A DNA stretch of 64,000 nucleotides from Cytobacillus firmus (GTDB lineage Bacteria; Bacillota; Bacilli; Bacillales; Cytobacillaceae), in contig NZ_JAMBOJ010000001.1 of NCBI RefSeq assembly GCF_023715565.1, positions 113,684-177,683 of the forward strand, read 5' to 3'. A model generated the notes under the pieces. It saw only the letters and a list, made by a program, of their open reading frames with translations. It was not told where the DNA came from and ran no database searches. Within the stretch, counting starts at the first letter, position 1, and the number at the start of each line of letters is the position of its first letter. This document shows positions 28,920 to 40,775 of this stretch, piece by piece. Position numbers and translations under genes: made by a program.

Positions 28920-29923
28920 CAGCTCTTAGCTCCCCGGGAAATTTCTTTTATTAAACCTTCAATAATCGAATCTGCCGTAATCCCCGCGGCTTCTCCTTCA
29001 AAGTTTAAAATGAGGCGGTGTCGCAGAACAGGATAGGCAACATTTTTAAGGTCACCTATTGAAACATGGTACCTTCCTGAGTACAATGCTCTTGCTCTTG
29101 CCATATTTATCAGACTCTGAAGCCCGCGGGGACCACTTCCATATAGGACGTATTCTTTTACTGTTTCCGTTGCACCCTCTGAATACGGATGTGTGGCAGT
29201 GATCAGCCATACAGCATAATCGAGAACATCCTCTGATACGAGGATTTCTCTTGTGAGTTCCTGAAGAGCAACTACGTCATTCAGCCCGGCCGCTTTATTT
29301 AAATGAGTATTTTGCACACCTGTAGTTCTCCGGGCAATTTCTTTTAATTCTTCCTGCGTCGGATAGGCTACGTTCACCTTACAGATAAACCGGTCGGTTT
29401 GCGCCTCCGGCAGAGGATATGTTCCTTCCATGTCAATCGGGTTTTGAGTTGCAAGAACAAAAAATGGCTTTTCCATTCTTTTGGTTTCACCCATAATGGT
29501 AACCGTTTTTTCTCCCATTGCCTCAAGCAGGGCACTCTGTGTTTTAGGTGTTGCTCTATTAATTTCATCTGCCAGGATGATGTTGGCGAATATAGGCCCT
29601 TTATGAAAGCTGAACGTTTGCCTGCCTGCTTCATCAGGCTGAAGCAGCATCGTTCCGGTTATATCGGATGGCATAATATCAGGGGTAAATTGAATACGGG
29701 AAAATTTCAGGTCAAGTACCTCTGCAATAGTCTTAATCAGCATCGTTTTACCAAGCCCAGGCAGACCTTCGAGCAAAACATGGCCGCCTGAAAAAATGCT
29801 CCATAATACTTGTTCGACTACTTCCTCCTGGCCTACTATAAATGATTGGATTTCATCTTTCACTCTTGCAATAATATCTGCTGCTTGTGCGAATTGCTGC
29901 TCTTTTTCCTGTGTTACGGACAT
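28919..29923 (-). CDS. MoxR-family AAA+ ATPase
   Basis: MoxR ATPases act as chaperone-like remodelers with VWA-domain partners. The 334-residue protein has Walker A EGLPGLGKTMLIK, Walker B ILADEINRATPKTQSALLEAM, sensor 1 VLATQNPIDMEGTYPLPEAQ and arginine-finger DRF. ATG eight bases after AAGGAG is chosen over the GTG three codons upstream. It lies five bases beyond the preceding stop and is coupled to DUF58. Confidence 0.95.
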   Translation of the reverse strand: MSVTQEKEQQFAQAADIIARVKDEIQSFIVGQEEVVEQVLWSIFSGGHVLLEGLPGLGKTMLIKTIAEVLDLKFSRIQFTPDIMPSDITGTMLLQPDEAGRQTFSFHKGPIFANIILADEINRATPKTQSALLEAMGEKTVTIMGETKRMEKPFFVLATQNPIDMEGTYPLPEAQTDRFICKVNVAYPTQEELKEIARRTTGVQNTHLNKAAGLNDVVALQELTREILVSEDVLDYAVWLITATHPYSEGATETVKEYVLYGSGPRGLQSLINMARARALYSGRYHVSIGDLKNVAYPVLRHRLILNFEGEAAGITADSIIEGLIKEISRGAKS

Positions 29924-29928
29924 CGAAG

Positions 29929-31521
<1,593 letters not shown>

Positions 31522-31581
31522 CGTATCATTCCCTTATTTTAAATTTCGGGCAATTCCTCTCGGGGGTTTGCCCGAAGATAC

Positions 31582-32430
31582 CTAGCCCTTTTGCATATTA
31601 GGACGGAGTTTTTTTATGCTAAGAAGCACAGATCCAATGAAAATCAAAGTATATGAAATTAAGTATGAAATCCATAAAGGAAATTCAATGCCTGTTGATC
31701 TTGTAATTTCATTAGTTATTTCCGGCTCAAATGTACTCATCAGAATAATGACCGGATTAAGCATAGCCAGGAAATATGCCAGCGGATTTGTAGGCTGAGT
31801 TCCAGTATACCCATAGGTATTTGTTAATTGCATAAAAATTAAAGCAAGGAAAGCCGTTCCGCCTGCTAAGAATAAAGTAACCCCATAGGTAGTAACCATC
31901 GAGACAATGGTTTTTCTAATGAGCGTTGAAAATAAGACTCCGATACTTCCGTAAACCACGATTGTAAACAAATAAAATCCCATTGTCGTAAGCAGCTGGC
32001 CAGGAGAAATGCCTCCAAATAAAAATACAAAGCTATAAAGAGGCAAACTTGCCGCAATAAGCAATATTAAATATGAAATGGAAGAGATCAGCTTGCTTAA
32101 TATTATGCTTGATGAGCTTTGAGTCGTCGTGAGCATGATATTTAAAGTCTGCCTCTCCCTTTCGCTGCTGATAACCCCTGCTGTTAATCCAGGGGTAATA
32201 AACAGAATCAAGCCAAGCTGCAATATAGATAAAACCATAAACATTGTCCGGCTCTGTTCCGGTTTAAAAAAGCCCTGCATATTGTTTGACAGTGATTCAA
32301 TAAAAATGAATCCAACAATGATTAGCCCTAATGCCAAGAGGTAAAAAAGGACACCGAGGTAACTTTTAAAGCTTCGGAAGCGGAGCTTAAATTCTTTATT
32401 CAGTACAGGATTTACGACTAAATTCTTCAT
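31582..32430 (-). CDS. ABC-2-type transporter permease
   Basis: This 282-residue integral membrane protein has about six hydrophobic segments. After the basic start (MKNLVVNPVLNKEFKLRFRSFK) come YLGVLFYLLALGLIIVGFIF, a loop SSERERQTLNIMLTTTQSSSSIILSKL typical of ABC-2 permeases, and further helices to IGSVLLSIKKLRPNMQKG. It overlaps the ATPase gene by four bases, so the two form one exporter. The substrate is not evident. It is followed by a 60-base gap before the coiled-coil gene. Confidence 0.9.
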   Translation of the reverse strand: MKNLVVNPVLNKEFKLRFRSFKSYLGVLFYLLALGLIIVGFIFIESLSNNMQGFFKPEQSRTMFMVLSILQLGLILFITPGLTAGVISSERERQTLNIMLTTTQSSSSIILSKLISSISYLILLIAASLPLYSFVFLFGGISPGQLLTTMGFYLFTIVVYGSIGVLFSTLIRKTIVSMVTTYGVTLFLAGGTAFLALIFMQLTNTYGYTGTQPTNPLAYFLAMLNPVIILMSTFEPEITNEITRSTGIEFPLWISYLISYTLIFIGSVLLSIKKLRPNMQKG

Positions 32431-33362
32431 GTCAGCTCAACCCCCTTTGTAATTTCCATAAAGACATCTTCCAGGTCTGTTTCGGCTTCTGCAAAGCTGG
32501 TAATGGCCAGGTTACTTAACATGGCTCTTTTAAGAAGTTCTGTTTGCTCTTCAGTCGTTCCTTTATAAATAAACTGAAAAGATAACCCACCCTCCAGCAA
32601 AGATAATTTAAAAATATTTGGATCATCTTCGAAAAAGGAGATGGCATTTTCAGCATTCCCATTAACTTTTACAAGAATCAGTCTTTCTCCTCTGAGCTGC
32701 GACTGGATATCACCAACAGACCCCTGAGCCACCAGTTTGCCCTGATCAATAATGCCAATGGTATCGCACATTTCTGCCAGCTCAGGCAGAATATGTGAAG
32801 ATATTAAAATCGTCTTGCCCATACTCTTCAATTCTTTTAATATTTCCCTCATTTCTACCCTTGCTCGCGGGTCAAGTCCTGATGCAGGTTCATCCAGAAT
32901 CAGGACTTCAGGATCATGAATTAGACATCTTGCCAGGCATAAACGCTGTTTCATCCCTCTTGATAGGAGGTCCACATATGACTCTCTTTTATGTGACAAG
33001 TTGACAAGGTCGAGCAGCTGCGGAATCAGTTTCTCTCGTTCTGCGAATGGAATACCGTAACTTGCACCGTAGAAGTGAAGATATTCATCAGCCTTAAGCT
33101 GATCATAAACACCGAAGAAGTCAGGCATATAGCCAATTTGCTTTCTTACGAGCTTTGGCTCCTTTTGAACATCATACCCGTTTACGTAAGCCGATCCCGA
33201 AGTTGGGGCAAGCAGAGTTGCCAAAATGGAAAAGGTTGTGGATTTTCCCGCACCATTTTGTCCGACAAAACCAAAGACACTGCCTTTTTCAATAGTAAGA
33301 TTTAATGAATCCAGTGCTGTGAATTTTCCATATCGTTTCGTTAAATCTAATATTTCGATCAT
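32427..33362 (-). CDS. ABC transporter ATP-binding protein
   Basis: This 311-residue ATPase drives the adjacent permease. Walker A is FVGQNGAGKST near residue 34, the signature LLSRGMKQRLCLARCL and Walker B VLILDEPASGLDPRARVEMRE. A C-terminal extension (about 215-311) of the CcmA/NatA exporter kind follows. It overlaps both neighbours by four bases (ATGA), indicating translational coupling within the operon. Confidence 0.95.
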   Translation of the reverse strand: MIEILDLTKRYGKFTALDSLNLTIEKGSVFGFVGQNGAGKSTTFSILATLLAPTSGSAYVNGYDVQKEPKLVRKQIGYMPDFFGVYDQLKADEYLHFYGASYGIPFAEREKLIPQLLDLVNLSHKRESYVDLLSRGMKQRLCLARCLIHDPEVLILDEPASGLDPRARVEMREILKELKSMGKTILISSHILPELAEMCDTIGIIDQGKLVAQGSVGDIQSQLRGERLILVKVNGNAENAISFFEDDPNIFKLSLLEGGLSFQFIYKGTTEEQTELLKRAMLSNLAITSFAEAETDLEDVFMEITKGVELT

Positions 33363-35734
33363 TTCGGCACCTCCCCTTTTATTGTTACAGCCGGCAATGG
33401 AACGAATGGATCTCCCTGCGAAGATTTAATAACCCTCAAAATTAATCGACCCTCTTTTGAAACATACTGAGACAAGTCATCTTTACTTGTCAGCTTTAAG
33501 CTCCTTTGATCCGGTTCAATCGTGAGCCATTCACCTGTTTTATGGTTTTTTAATGAATACTGTACGTTTTGGCTATTAATCCTAAACGAAATTTTGTCCA
33601 GTTTATAAGGTTTCTCTTTAAGCTGTTTCGGCAGGTTCAGAGAATATTCATATTCACCGTCTTCAAGCATCATTTCCCCACTAGTGTTGTCCATACCTTT
33701 TTCATAGATCTGTCCCTTAATCACATTCCAATCAGCTGCCATCATGCCATCCTTCAATGTAAATTCTCCGGAAAACTCATTTTTGGCCTCAAATGGCTGA
33801 ACAATCAGATTGGTGTTATTCTGTTTTGCTTTCTTCCCTCTCATGGTTACATCAATGACAGATTCCCTTGTAATTCCTGCAAGGACTGGCTGTGTAAGAT
33901 CTCCGAGCAGAAATGTACTGGAAGCATATTGAAGCTTTTCTCTTCTTAATTTATTTATATCATTTTGGCTATTGGCAGGATTTCCTCCATTAAACGCTCC
34001 TCCGTACGGCCTGCTCAGAAGGGACTGTTTTGTGGCTTTATCTACTTTAATAGTCTCGCCTTTTTTGATTGAACTCAGTTTAATTGCTTCATTTCCTGAC
34101 CAAATATATAACTCTTCAAAATCGAAGTCACTTTGGTTTTGAATTGTTCCTGTTAACCTTTTTTCCTTAAGGGTGATATCTGCTGTCAGTTTCCCATTCA
34201 TTTCTGTTTGAGCTTTTCCGTAAATGGTTTTAGATGACCAATATTCTACCTCCGGGAAAATTATCTCATTGTTTTTTACTCTCTCAGCCATAATTCCGCC
34301 CCTAAGCGGGTCAGATGACGTGGAATTGTTTGAATAAACCACTGCATTATATTCACCTTTTGGCATCGAGAGGATGTATTCACCGCTTTTATTTGACAGC
34401 AGTGTTGAAGCCTGATAACCCGTAAGCAGATTGTTATTCACTTTATATATCCCCATCTGGTTCAGCTGCGGCTGAGAAATTCTGTCTTTTGCCCCCATTC
34501 CAAAGACAGCTGCACCCATTAAGATGGCAATAGAAGGAATGATCCACCAGGAATGCTCCCGTTTATCAAGCCTTCTTAACACAAAATAAAGCACAGGCAC
34601 GATTAGAATAATATAACCGGCAAAAAGTCCAATAAGCTGTCCGATTGAAAAATTGGATGCAGGAAAGAATTCATTTATTTCTGCAAATTCCCAATAAAGC
34701 TGATCAAGATAATCCTGTGAATAGGGGGTTGATCCATTGCCTGAACCTGACGCCTGTTTCATATAGGCTTCAAACCATGTGTCATACCCCTGCCATGAAG
34801 ATAAAGGCTCATCCCCCAGTGAAAAAGCTGTCTGCAAAATCGTCCCGCTTCCATACTCCTTTTTCAAAGTTGCAGGGAGATCTCCGCTTTTTGCCATAAC
34901 TTCTGCACTCTTCTCAACCGGACCAGTGAAGAAGTTGAGCTCATCAAATTTTGGCTCCTCTCCCTTCACTGGCTGCAGGAATTTGACTGGGGCGGATGCC
35001 TCATTTTCTGATTTCATCGGCAACAGTGAATATAATTCTCCATAAGAGCCGCTTGCATCTGGGCCTCCTCCGGCAATTAGTGTTCCACCACTGAATATCC
35101 AGTCCTTTATAGCTTTTTGCTGTTTTTCACTTAGCTGGGAAACCTTATATTCATCAATAAGCAAGTAATCGAGTGTCTCCAGCCCAGTTGCATCATCCGG
35201 CAAATCTTCCCCTTTGAGTTCAAGCATTAATTTAGAAGGAAGTGTCCGAAGCTCTTTTACACGGTCATAGTTTTCACTTAGAACTCCAATTACTTCAGTA
35301 GCCATATCAACAAATTGAGGTTTTAGTGTATTTTCACCTATAAAACTAACTTTTTTTCCGTCTTTCCAATCTCCTTCATAAAGAGTCAGCATGGGTATGT
35401 TCTGATACATGGAGGGGTGGTCCTCCGTCATTCCAGGTATGGAAACCAGATATTCCTTAGCTGTTCCGGCAGGCAGCTCTACTTTTACAGAAACTGCACC
35501 ACTGGTATTGTAGGATGGATGGTAACTTATTAGCAATTCTCCGCTAAAAGATTCACCTGAATTTTCCATCTTTATACGCAGAGGAAATCCCTCTCCTCTT
35601 TTAACTTTTCCGCCAAAGCCTTCATCCAGAGTAACTTTAATGCCTGAACCGGCTGCTAATGCTGATTGGAATGGATGAAACATTAATACAAAGCAGAATA
35701 AAACCATAATGATTACTTTTAATTTACCGTGCAA
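33359..35734 (-). CDS. Large exported/membrane protein, first gene of the accessory operon (TTG start)
   Basis: This is an unrecognised 791-residue protein. A signal peptide (about 1-28, ending SALAAG) precedes a beta-rich extracytoplasmic part, a GATase-like/Rossmann-like segment (about 145-305: LDYLLIDEYKVSQLSEKQQK, FSGGTLIAGGG), two membrane helices (about 363-386 and 396-415) and a second large extracytoplasmic part. The TTG start, seven bases after GGGGAG, is preferred because the next ATG would remove the basic n-region. It overlaps the ATPase gene by four bases. Confidence 0.8.
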   Translation of the reverse strand: MHGKLKVIIMVLFCFVLMFHPFQSALAAGSGIKVTLDEGFGGKVKRGEGFPLRIKMENSGESFSGELLISYHPSYNTSGAVSVKVELPAGTAKEYLVSIPGMTEDHPSMYQNIPMLTLYEGDWKDGKKVSFIGENTLKPQFVDMATEVIGVLSENYDRVKELRTLPSKLMLELKGEDLPDDATGLETLDYLLIDEYKVSQLSEKQQKAIKDWIFSGGTLIAGGGPDASGSYGELYSLLPMKSENEASAPVKFLQPVKGEEPKFDELNFFTGPVEKSAEVMAKSGDLPATLKKEYGSGTILQTAFSLGDEPLSSWQGYDTWFEAYMKQASGSGNGSTPYSQDYLDQLYWEFAEINEFFPASNFSIGQLIGLFAGYIILIVPVLYFVLRRLDKREHSWWIIPSIAILMGAAVFGMGAKDRISQPQLNQMGIYKVNNNLLTGYQASTLLSNKSGEYILSMPKGEYNAVVYSNNSTSSDPLRGGIMAERVKNNEIIFPEVEYWSSKTIYGKAQTEMNGKLTADITLKEKRLTGTIQNQSDFDFEELYIWSGNEAIKLSSIKKGETIKVDKATKQSLLSRPYGGAFNGGNPANSQNDINKLRREKLQYASSTFLLGDLTQPVLAGITRESVIDVTMRGKKAKQNNTNLIVQPFEAKNEFSGEFTLKDGMMAADWNVIKGQIYEKGMDNTSGEMMLEDGEYEYSLNLPKQLKEKPYKLDKISFRINSQNVQYSLKNHKTGEWLTIEPDQRSLKLTSKDDLSQYVSKEGRLILRVIKSSQGDPFVPLPAVTIKGEVPK

Positions 35735-35990
35735 CCCAATCTCCCCTTTAAAACCGTAAATATTAGCTTTTTAAATTTATATAGGCAGCTTTTATAACTA
35801 CAAATTATTGCCAGCCTGATAACTTCTTCCATTGTATTGACGCAGCTCAATGACAAAAAGTTCCTGAGGGTATTAAAATAATTTGTTTTACAAGTTACTA
35901 TTGATGCTCAGTAATCCTTTAGTGTAATTTTACACTAAAAATCACACTTTTTAAACTACATTTTATTTTCTTACTATTAACTGTACTATA
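35735..35990. other. Regulatory region upstream of the accessory operon
   Basis: This AT-rich gap between the accessory operon and the ftsY terminator contains a 10+2+10 inverted repeat at 35918-35939. I could not pick a convincing -35/-10 pair; TACAAT-like sequences occur on the minus strand but with poor partners. No gene is supported. Confidence 0.5.
35918..35939. promoter_or_regulatory. Inverted repeat, candidate operator of the accessory operon
   Basis: Arms TTTAGTGTAA and TTACACTAAA are exactly complementary across two T. The AGTGTA/TACACT core resembles half-sites of YtrA-type GntR repressors, but those described in B. subtilis are 13 bases apart, not four. A further half-site (CACACT) follows at 35943-35948. 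It has no T-tract, so it is not a terminator. Confidence 0.55.
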
Positions 35991-36026
35991 AAAAACAGCC
36001 TGAGAACCGATTCTCAGGCTGTTTTT
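35991..36026 (-). terminator. Terminator of ftsY
   Basis: On the minus strand AACAGCCTGAGAA and TTCTCAGGCTGTT pair over 13 bases around a four-base loop, followed by T residues. It lies 11 bases beyond the ftsY stop and separates smc-ftsY from the accessory operon. Confidence 0.92.
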
Positions 36027-36037
36027 CAGTCATATTA

Positions 36038-37039
36038 TTATACTTCCTCTTCTTCTGCTTCTTTTTCAACAATGTCGGCAAAGAGTCCATAAACATATTG
36101 TTCCGCATTGAATACCTGCAAATCATCCATTTTTTCACCTAAACCTACAAATTTCACGGGTATCTCCAGCTCATTTCTGATTGCCAGAACGATGCCGCCT
36201 TTTGCAGTACCATCCAGCTTTGTCAGAACGATACCGGAAACATCTGTTGCTTCCTTGAAGGTCTTAGCCTGAATCATGGCATTTTGTCCGGTTGTAGCGT
36301 CAAGAACGAGCAATACTTCGTGCGGGGCACCAGGTACTTCTCTTTCAAGTACGCGCTTTACCTTTTCCAGCTCTTTCATTAAATTGACTTTATTTTGAAG
36401 GCGTCCCGCAGTATCACAGATTAAAATATCTGCCTTGCGCGATTTCGCAGACTGAACTGCATCGTACATGACAGCTGCAGGGTCAGATCCGGCTCCCTGT
36501 TTAATGACACCAACACCGACACGTTCGCCCCATACCTCAAGCTGTTCAATCGCTCCTGCACGGAAAGTATCACCTGCTGCAAGAAGGACATTTTTCCCTT
36601 CACTTTTGAACTTATGGGCAAGCTTCCCGATTGTTGTAGTTTTTCCTACACCGTTAACACCAACAAACAGGATAACCGTAAGTCCATCTGTCTGTAAATT
36701 TAATTCTGTAGAAGTTTCTCCTGCGCTATCATAAATATCTACAAGCTTCTCAGATATTACTGCCTGAACCTCGCGGGGATCTTGAATATTCTTGCGCTTT
36801 ACTTCCCTCCTCAGTTCATCCACCAGTTCCATGACAGTGTCAAAACCGACGTCCGCCCCAATTAAAATTTCTTCCAGCTCCTCGAAAAATTCTTCATCCA
36901 CTTTCCGGTATCTTGAAACAAGGTCGTTTACCTTATTTGAAAAATTATCGCGCGTTTTGGTTAATCCGTCTTTAAATTTTTCAGTAACACTATCTGTCTG
37001 CATTGTAATTTTTTCTTTTAGTTTTTTAAAAAAACTCAT
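36038..37039 (-). CDS. ftsY: Signal recognition particle receptor FtsY
   Basis: FtsY docks the SRP-ribosome complex at the membrane. The 333-residue protein has the short basic N-terminus of Gram-positive FtsY ([14 protein letters not shown]), an N domain, and the G domain with [33 protein letters not shown] and [15 protein letters not shown]. It follows smc by 110 bases, as in B. subtilis; its usual neighbour ylxM is displaced 12.5 kb away. Confidence 0.98.
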   Translation of the reverse strand: MSFFKKLKEKITMQTDSVTEKFKDGLTKTRDNFSNKVNDLVSRYRKVDEEFFEELEEILIGADVGFDTVMELVDELRREVKRKNIQDPREVQAVISEKLVDIYDSAGETSTELNLQTDGLTVILFVGVNGVGKTTTIGKLAHKFKSEGKNVLLAAGDTFRAGAIEQLEVWGERVGVGVIKQGAGSDPAAVMYDAVQSAKSRKADILICDTAGRLQNKVNLMKELEKVKRVLEREVPGAPHEVLLVLDATTGQNAMIQAKTFKEATDVSGIVLTKLDGTAKGGIVLAIRNELEIPVKFVGLGEKMDDLQVFNAEQYVYGLFADIVEKEAEEEEV

Positions 37040-37113
37040 GTTTTCACTTCCTTTAAAAGCTTTTTATTGCATAATTTAGATAACAAAATTTCCAAACAAC
37101 CTTTATGTATACG

Positions 37114-37140
37114 GCGGAACTGTCTTACAGACTGTTCCGC
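37114..37140. other. Intergenic hairpin between smc and ftsY
   Basis: GCGGAAC and GTTCCGC pair, with TCT/AGA extending the stem inside. No T-run follows on the minus strand, so it is more likely an mRNA processing or stability element than a terminator. It starts nine bases past the smc stop. Confidence 0.5.
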
Positions 37141-37149
37141 ATTGAATAT

Positions 37150-40100
37150 CTATTGTGTAATCAATTCCCTGGTTTCTTCCAGACGTACAGATACCAGTTT
37201 GGAGACACCGGATTCCTGCATGGTTACACCGTAAAGGACATCTGCTTCTTCCATTGTTCCTTTTCTGTGGGTGATAACGATGAACTGGGTTTCTTCACTG
37301 AATCTTTTCAGGTATTGACTGAACCTATGGACATTTGCTTCATCCAAAGCAGCCTCAACTTCATCAAGAATACAGAATGGAACAGGCCTTACTTTCAAAA
37401 TGGAAAACAGTAAAGCAATGGCTGTAAGTGCCCTCTCTCCACCAGATAATAATCCTAAGTTCTGCAATTTCTTTCCTGGCGGCTGTGCGACAATTTCCAC
37501 TCCTGTATTCAATAAATCTTCAGGCTGGGTCAAACGTAAATCCGCTCTGCCGCCTCCGAATAAAGATTGGAAAACCGACTCAAAATGAAAACGAATCCCT
37601 TCAAAGGTTTCTTCAAATCGCCTTTTCATTTCAACATCCATTTCACCAATTACCTGGAATAATGTATCTTTTGCTTCCTGTAGATCTGTTTTTTGCTCAA
37701 GCAGGAATTCATAGCGTTCCGATACTCTGTCATATTCCTCTATTGCTCCGAGATTTACTGCGCCAAGTTCCTCGATAGCCAGCTTTATGAGTTTTACTCT
37801 TTTTCGCGCTTCCTCAATTTCAATTTGCAGCGGGTATTCTTCTTTAGCCGCTTCAAAAGACAGCAGGTATTCTTCCCTTAAATGATTAAGTCTATTCTCA
37901 AGCTCAACATCCAGCCGGTTCTGTTTAACTTCCTCATCTTTCAGCACTTCTACAAGGCCTTTATGCTGGCGTTTTAATTCTTTCGTCTCTAGCTCAAGGT
38001 CCTCTAAAGCTGCTTGGAGCTTTAATCGCTCATTCCTTCTTGAAGCAATTAGTTCAAGCGTTTCATTCTTTTCCTTCAGTTTTTGCTGTGCTGCTTCTTC
38101 TAGATGCTGTTCACCAGAAGAACTGTTTGTCATTTCAGATGAAAGCAATTCTAAATCTTCTTTAACGGTTTTCAGCTTCTCCTGGGTAACCGCAAGCTCA
38201 GAATTTATGGCGGCCAGCTTGTCCTCCGAATGGTTCAGCTGCTCACTTTTGGAAGCAAAGCTAATTTTCAGCTCATTAATTTCAGATACTATAGTTTCCT
38301 TTGAAGTCTGCTGGGTGTTTTTTCTTTCTGTTAATGCCTTTATCTCCTGATCAAGATCAGCAATTTGCTTTTTCTGCTGATCCAATAAGACTGAAAGCTC
38401 GCTCTTTCTTGCCAGCAGTTTCTCTATATCTTGCGAAAATTGTTCTTTGTCCATATCATAAAGGGATAGGCGCTCATTAATGCTTTTCTCTTCAAACTCT
38501 GCTTCTAAAAGTTCTCCTTTTACCTTCTGTTCCATCAAACGAAGCTCTTCGCCTGTTTTTCTAAGCTGCTCAATGCGTAAATTCTGTTTTTGAATTTCAC
38601 TTTTTTGCAGTTTTACTTGTTTTTCGAGATTTGCTGTTTTGGATTCCATATCCGAAATTCTGGACTTCAGTTCTTCAAGTTCACCTTTACGGGAAAGAAT
38701 GGAAGTGCTTTTTTGTTTCACAGCTCCTCCAGTCATGGATCCCCCGGGATTAACCACATCTCCGTCAATGGTTACAAGCCTCACACGGTACTGAAGCAGC
38801 CTTGCAAGTTCATTAGCACCTTTAAGATCCCGGGCAATAACCACATTGCCAAGCAAGTTCTCGATAGCAGACTGGTGCCTCTCTTCAAATTGTATAAGTG
38901 TAGCAGCTTCACCAATAAAGGCAGGGTGGCCATAAACCGACTGTATTTGCGTGGTATTCAGCTTCTTTCCCTTAATTACACTTAAAGGCAAGAATGTGGC
39001 TCTGCCGTATGAATTCTTTTTCAGGAATTGAATGGCACTTCTCCCATCCTGTTCATCCTGTACAATGATATGCTGCATGGCACCGCCAAGAGCTGTTTCA
39101 ATCGCAGTTTCGTACTCTTTTGGTACCTGAATTAACTCCGCTACGGCTCCTTCAATTCCCTTCAGCTTGCTGCCTCTTGCTTTCAATACTTCTTTTACAC
39201 CTTGGAAAAAACCCGAAAAATCCTCTTCCATTTCTTCAAGCATTTCCTGACGGGATTTCGCCTGCTGTAAATATTGATAAGCCTGATACAAGGTTTTTTC
39301 CTGCTTTTGATAATTATTCTTTAATGATTCAAGCTTGCGGTCTTCATTTCGGAATAAATGGACTTGATTCTCTAATTCCATTTGCAGGTTTTCAAGATTG
39401 GATTGTATCTTTTGTTTTTTCACTTCATTCTGCTTGCGGTCAGCAATATATTTTTCATTATCCATTTCAAGCCTTGAACTGCGCTGGCCCTGCTGACTCA
39501 GCTGCTGATCAATATTCTGCAATTCATTTCTTGAAGCTGCCTGACTGTTCAGCACTTCAATATAATCACTTTTCAGTGATTCTATTTTTTCTTCTGCATT
39601 TTCACTGAATAGTTTGAGCTGCTCCTGCTTTTCTTTTAATGCTTTTTGAAGCTTTACAGCATCTCCCTTCACTTTTTCCCTTAGTGCAGAGTGCTTTTCT
39701 TTCTGCTCTTTTAACTCAGCCATCTTCAAAGTAAGTTCTTTCATATTTCTTTGAAGCTGGTCTTTATTCTGGCTGGCATTTTTCTTTCGCTCTTTGAGTA
39801 CTTCTTTTCTGCCTTCCAATTTTTCGAGCTCTTCACTAGCATGAAGGAGGACATCCTGCAGATCATTGACTGATTCATCAATTGCTGCAATATGATCCTT
39901 TAACTCTTCCAATTTAGCCTCTTTGTTGTGAATAACGGCCGAAAGCTTCATTTCATCTTCCGAATGAACCTCGAGCTGATGTGAAAGCTGCTCCCATTTT
40001 GAATGAAGATCCTCGATCTCATAAACGGTAAGGGCAACCTCAATTTTCTCCAGCTCTTCTTTCTGCTGCAAATAATCTTTTGCGATTGAGGCCTGTATTT

Positions 40101-40716
40101 TTAAAGGCTCTACCTGGGTTTCCAGTTCATGAAGAATATCATTGACCCTGTTTAGGTTATCCTGGGTTTCAGAAAGCTTGCCTTCCGCCTTTTTCTTTCT
40201 TGTCTTGTATTTAAGTACGCCTGCCGCTTCTTCAAATATAGTCCGGCGTTCTTCAGCTTTGCTGTTTAGAATCTCTTCAACTCTGCCCTGGCTTATGATT
40301 GAAAAAGCTTCCCTGCCAAGGCCTGAATCCATAAATAAATCTACAATATCTTTAAGTCTGCATGTTTGCTTATTGATCAGGTATTCACTGTCTCCGGACC
40401 GGTAGACTCTTCTTGTAACACTGACTTCGCTGTAATCGATCGGCAGACCTTGTTCTGCATTATCAAGTGTTAGTGTGACCTCTGCAAAATTCTGTGCTCT
40501 CCGGGAATCACTGCCCGCAAAAATGACATCCTCCATTTTCGCCCCCCGAAGGGACTTAGCTGATTGTTCACCCAATACCCAGCGGATGGCATCAGTAATG
40601 TTGCTTTTCCCGCTTCCATTTGGACCGACAACTGCTGTGACGCCTGGAACAAAATCAACCGTTATCCGCTCAGCAAACGACTTAAATCCAATAACATCAA
40701 GCCTTTTTAAAAACAA
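37150..40716 (-). CDS. smc: Chromosome partition ATPase SMC (TTG start)
   Basis: SMC, with ScpA and ScpB, condenses and segregates chromosomes. The 1188-residue protein has Walker A VVGPNGSGKSNITDAIRWVLG near residue 32, two long coiled coils flanking a hinge (about 510-670), the signature LLSGGERALTAIALLFSI and Walker B FCILDEVEAALDEAN. It starts at TTG (MFLKRLDVIGFKSFAERI) after AGGGGG. rnc precedes it by 59 bases and ftsY follows. Confidence 0.98.
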   Translation of the reverse strand: MFLKRLDVIGFKSFAERITVDFVPGVTAVVGPNGSGKSNITDAIRWVLGEQSAKSLRGAKMEDVIFAGSDSRRAQNFAEVTLTLDNAEQGLPIDYSEVSVTRRVYRSGDSEYLINKQTCRLKDIVDLFMDSGLGREAFSIISQGRVEEILNSKAEERRTIFEEAAGVLKYKTRKKKAEGKLSETQDNLNRVNDILHELETQVEPLKIQASIAKDYLQQKEELEKIEVALTVYEIEDLHSKWEQLSHQLEVHSEDEMKLSAVIHNKEAKLEELKDHIAAIDESVNDLQDVLLHASEELEKLEGRKEVLKERKKNASQNKDQLQRNMKELTLKMAELKEQKEKHSALREKVKGDAVKLQKALKEKQEQLKLFSENAEEKIESLKSDYIEVLNSQAASRNELQNIDQQLSQQGQRSSRLEMDNEKYIADRKQNEVKKQKIQSNLENLQMELENQVHLFRNEDRKLESLKNNYQKQEKTLYQAYQYLQQAKSRQEMLEEMEEDFSGFFQGVKEVLKARGSKLKGIEGAVAELIQVPKEYETAIETALGGAMQHIIVQDEQDGRSAIQFLKKNSYGRATFLPLSVIKGKKLNTTQIQSVYGHPAFIGEAATLIQFEERHQSAIENLLGNVVIARDLKGANELARLLQYRVRLVTIDGDVVNPGGSMTGGAVKQKSTSILSRKGELEELKSRISDMESKTANLEKQVKLQKSEIQKQNLRIEQLRKTGEELRLMEQKVKGELLEAEFEEKSINERLSLYDMDKEQFSQDIEKLLARKSELSVLLDQQKKQIADLDQEIKALTERKNTQQTSKETIVSEINELKISFASKSEQLNHSEDKLAAINSELAVTQEKLKTVKEDLELLSSEMTNSSSGEQHLEEAAQQKLKEKNETLELIASRRNERLKLQAALEDLELETKELKRQHKGLVEVLKDEEVKQNRLDVELENRLNHLREEYLLSFEAAKEEYPLQIEIEEARKRVKLIKLAIEELGAVNLGAIEEYDRVSERYEFLLEQKTDLQEAKDTLFQVIGEMDVEMKRRFEETFEGIRFHFESVFQSLFGGGRADLRLTQPEDLLNTGVEIVAQPPGKKLQNLGLLSGGERALTAIALLFSILKVRPVPFCILDEVEAALDEANVHRFSQYLKRFSEETQFIVITHRKGTMEEADVLYGVTMQESGVSKLVSVRLEETRELITQ

Positions 40717-40775
40717 CCTTGGTCCCCCTCTGTCTCCTCATGTTTCTGCTCTTTGATGTCAGAGTTAGAGAATGT

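Noticed and set aside
39120..39608. 162-codon plus-strand frame inside smc
   Set aside because: It is antisense to the intact smc coiled-coil region, a common artefact of Glu/Lys/Gln-rich sequence.
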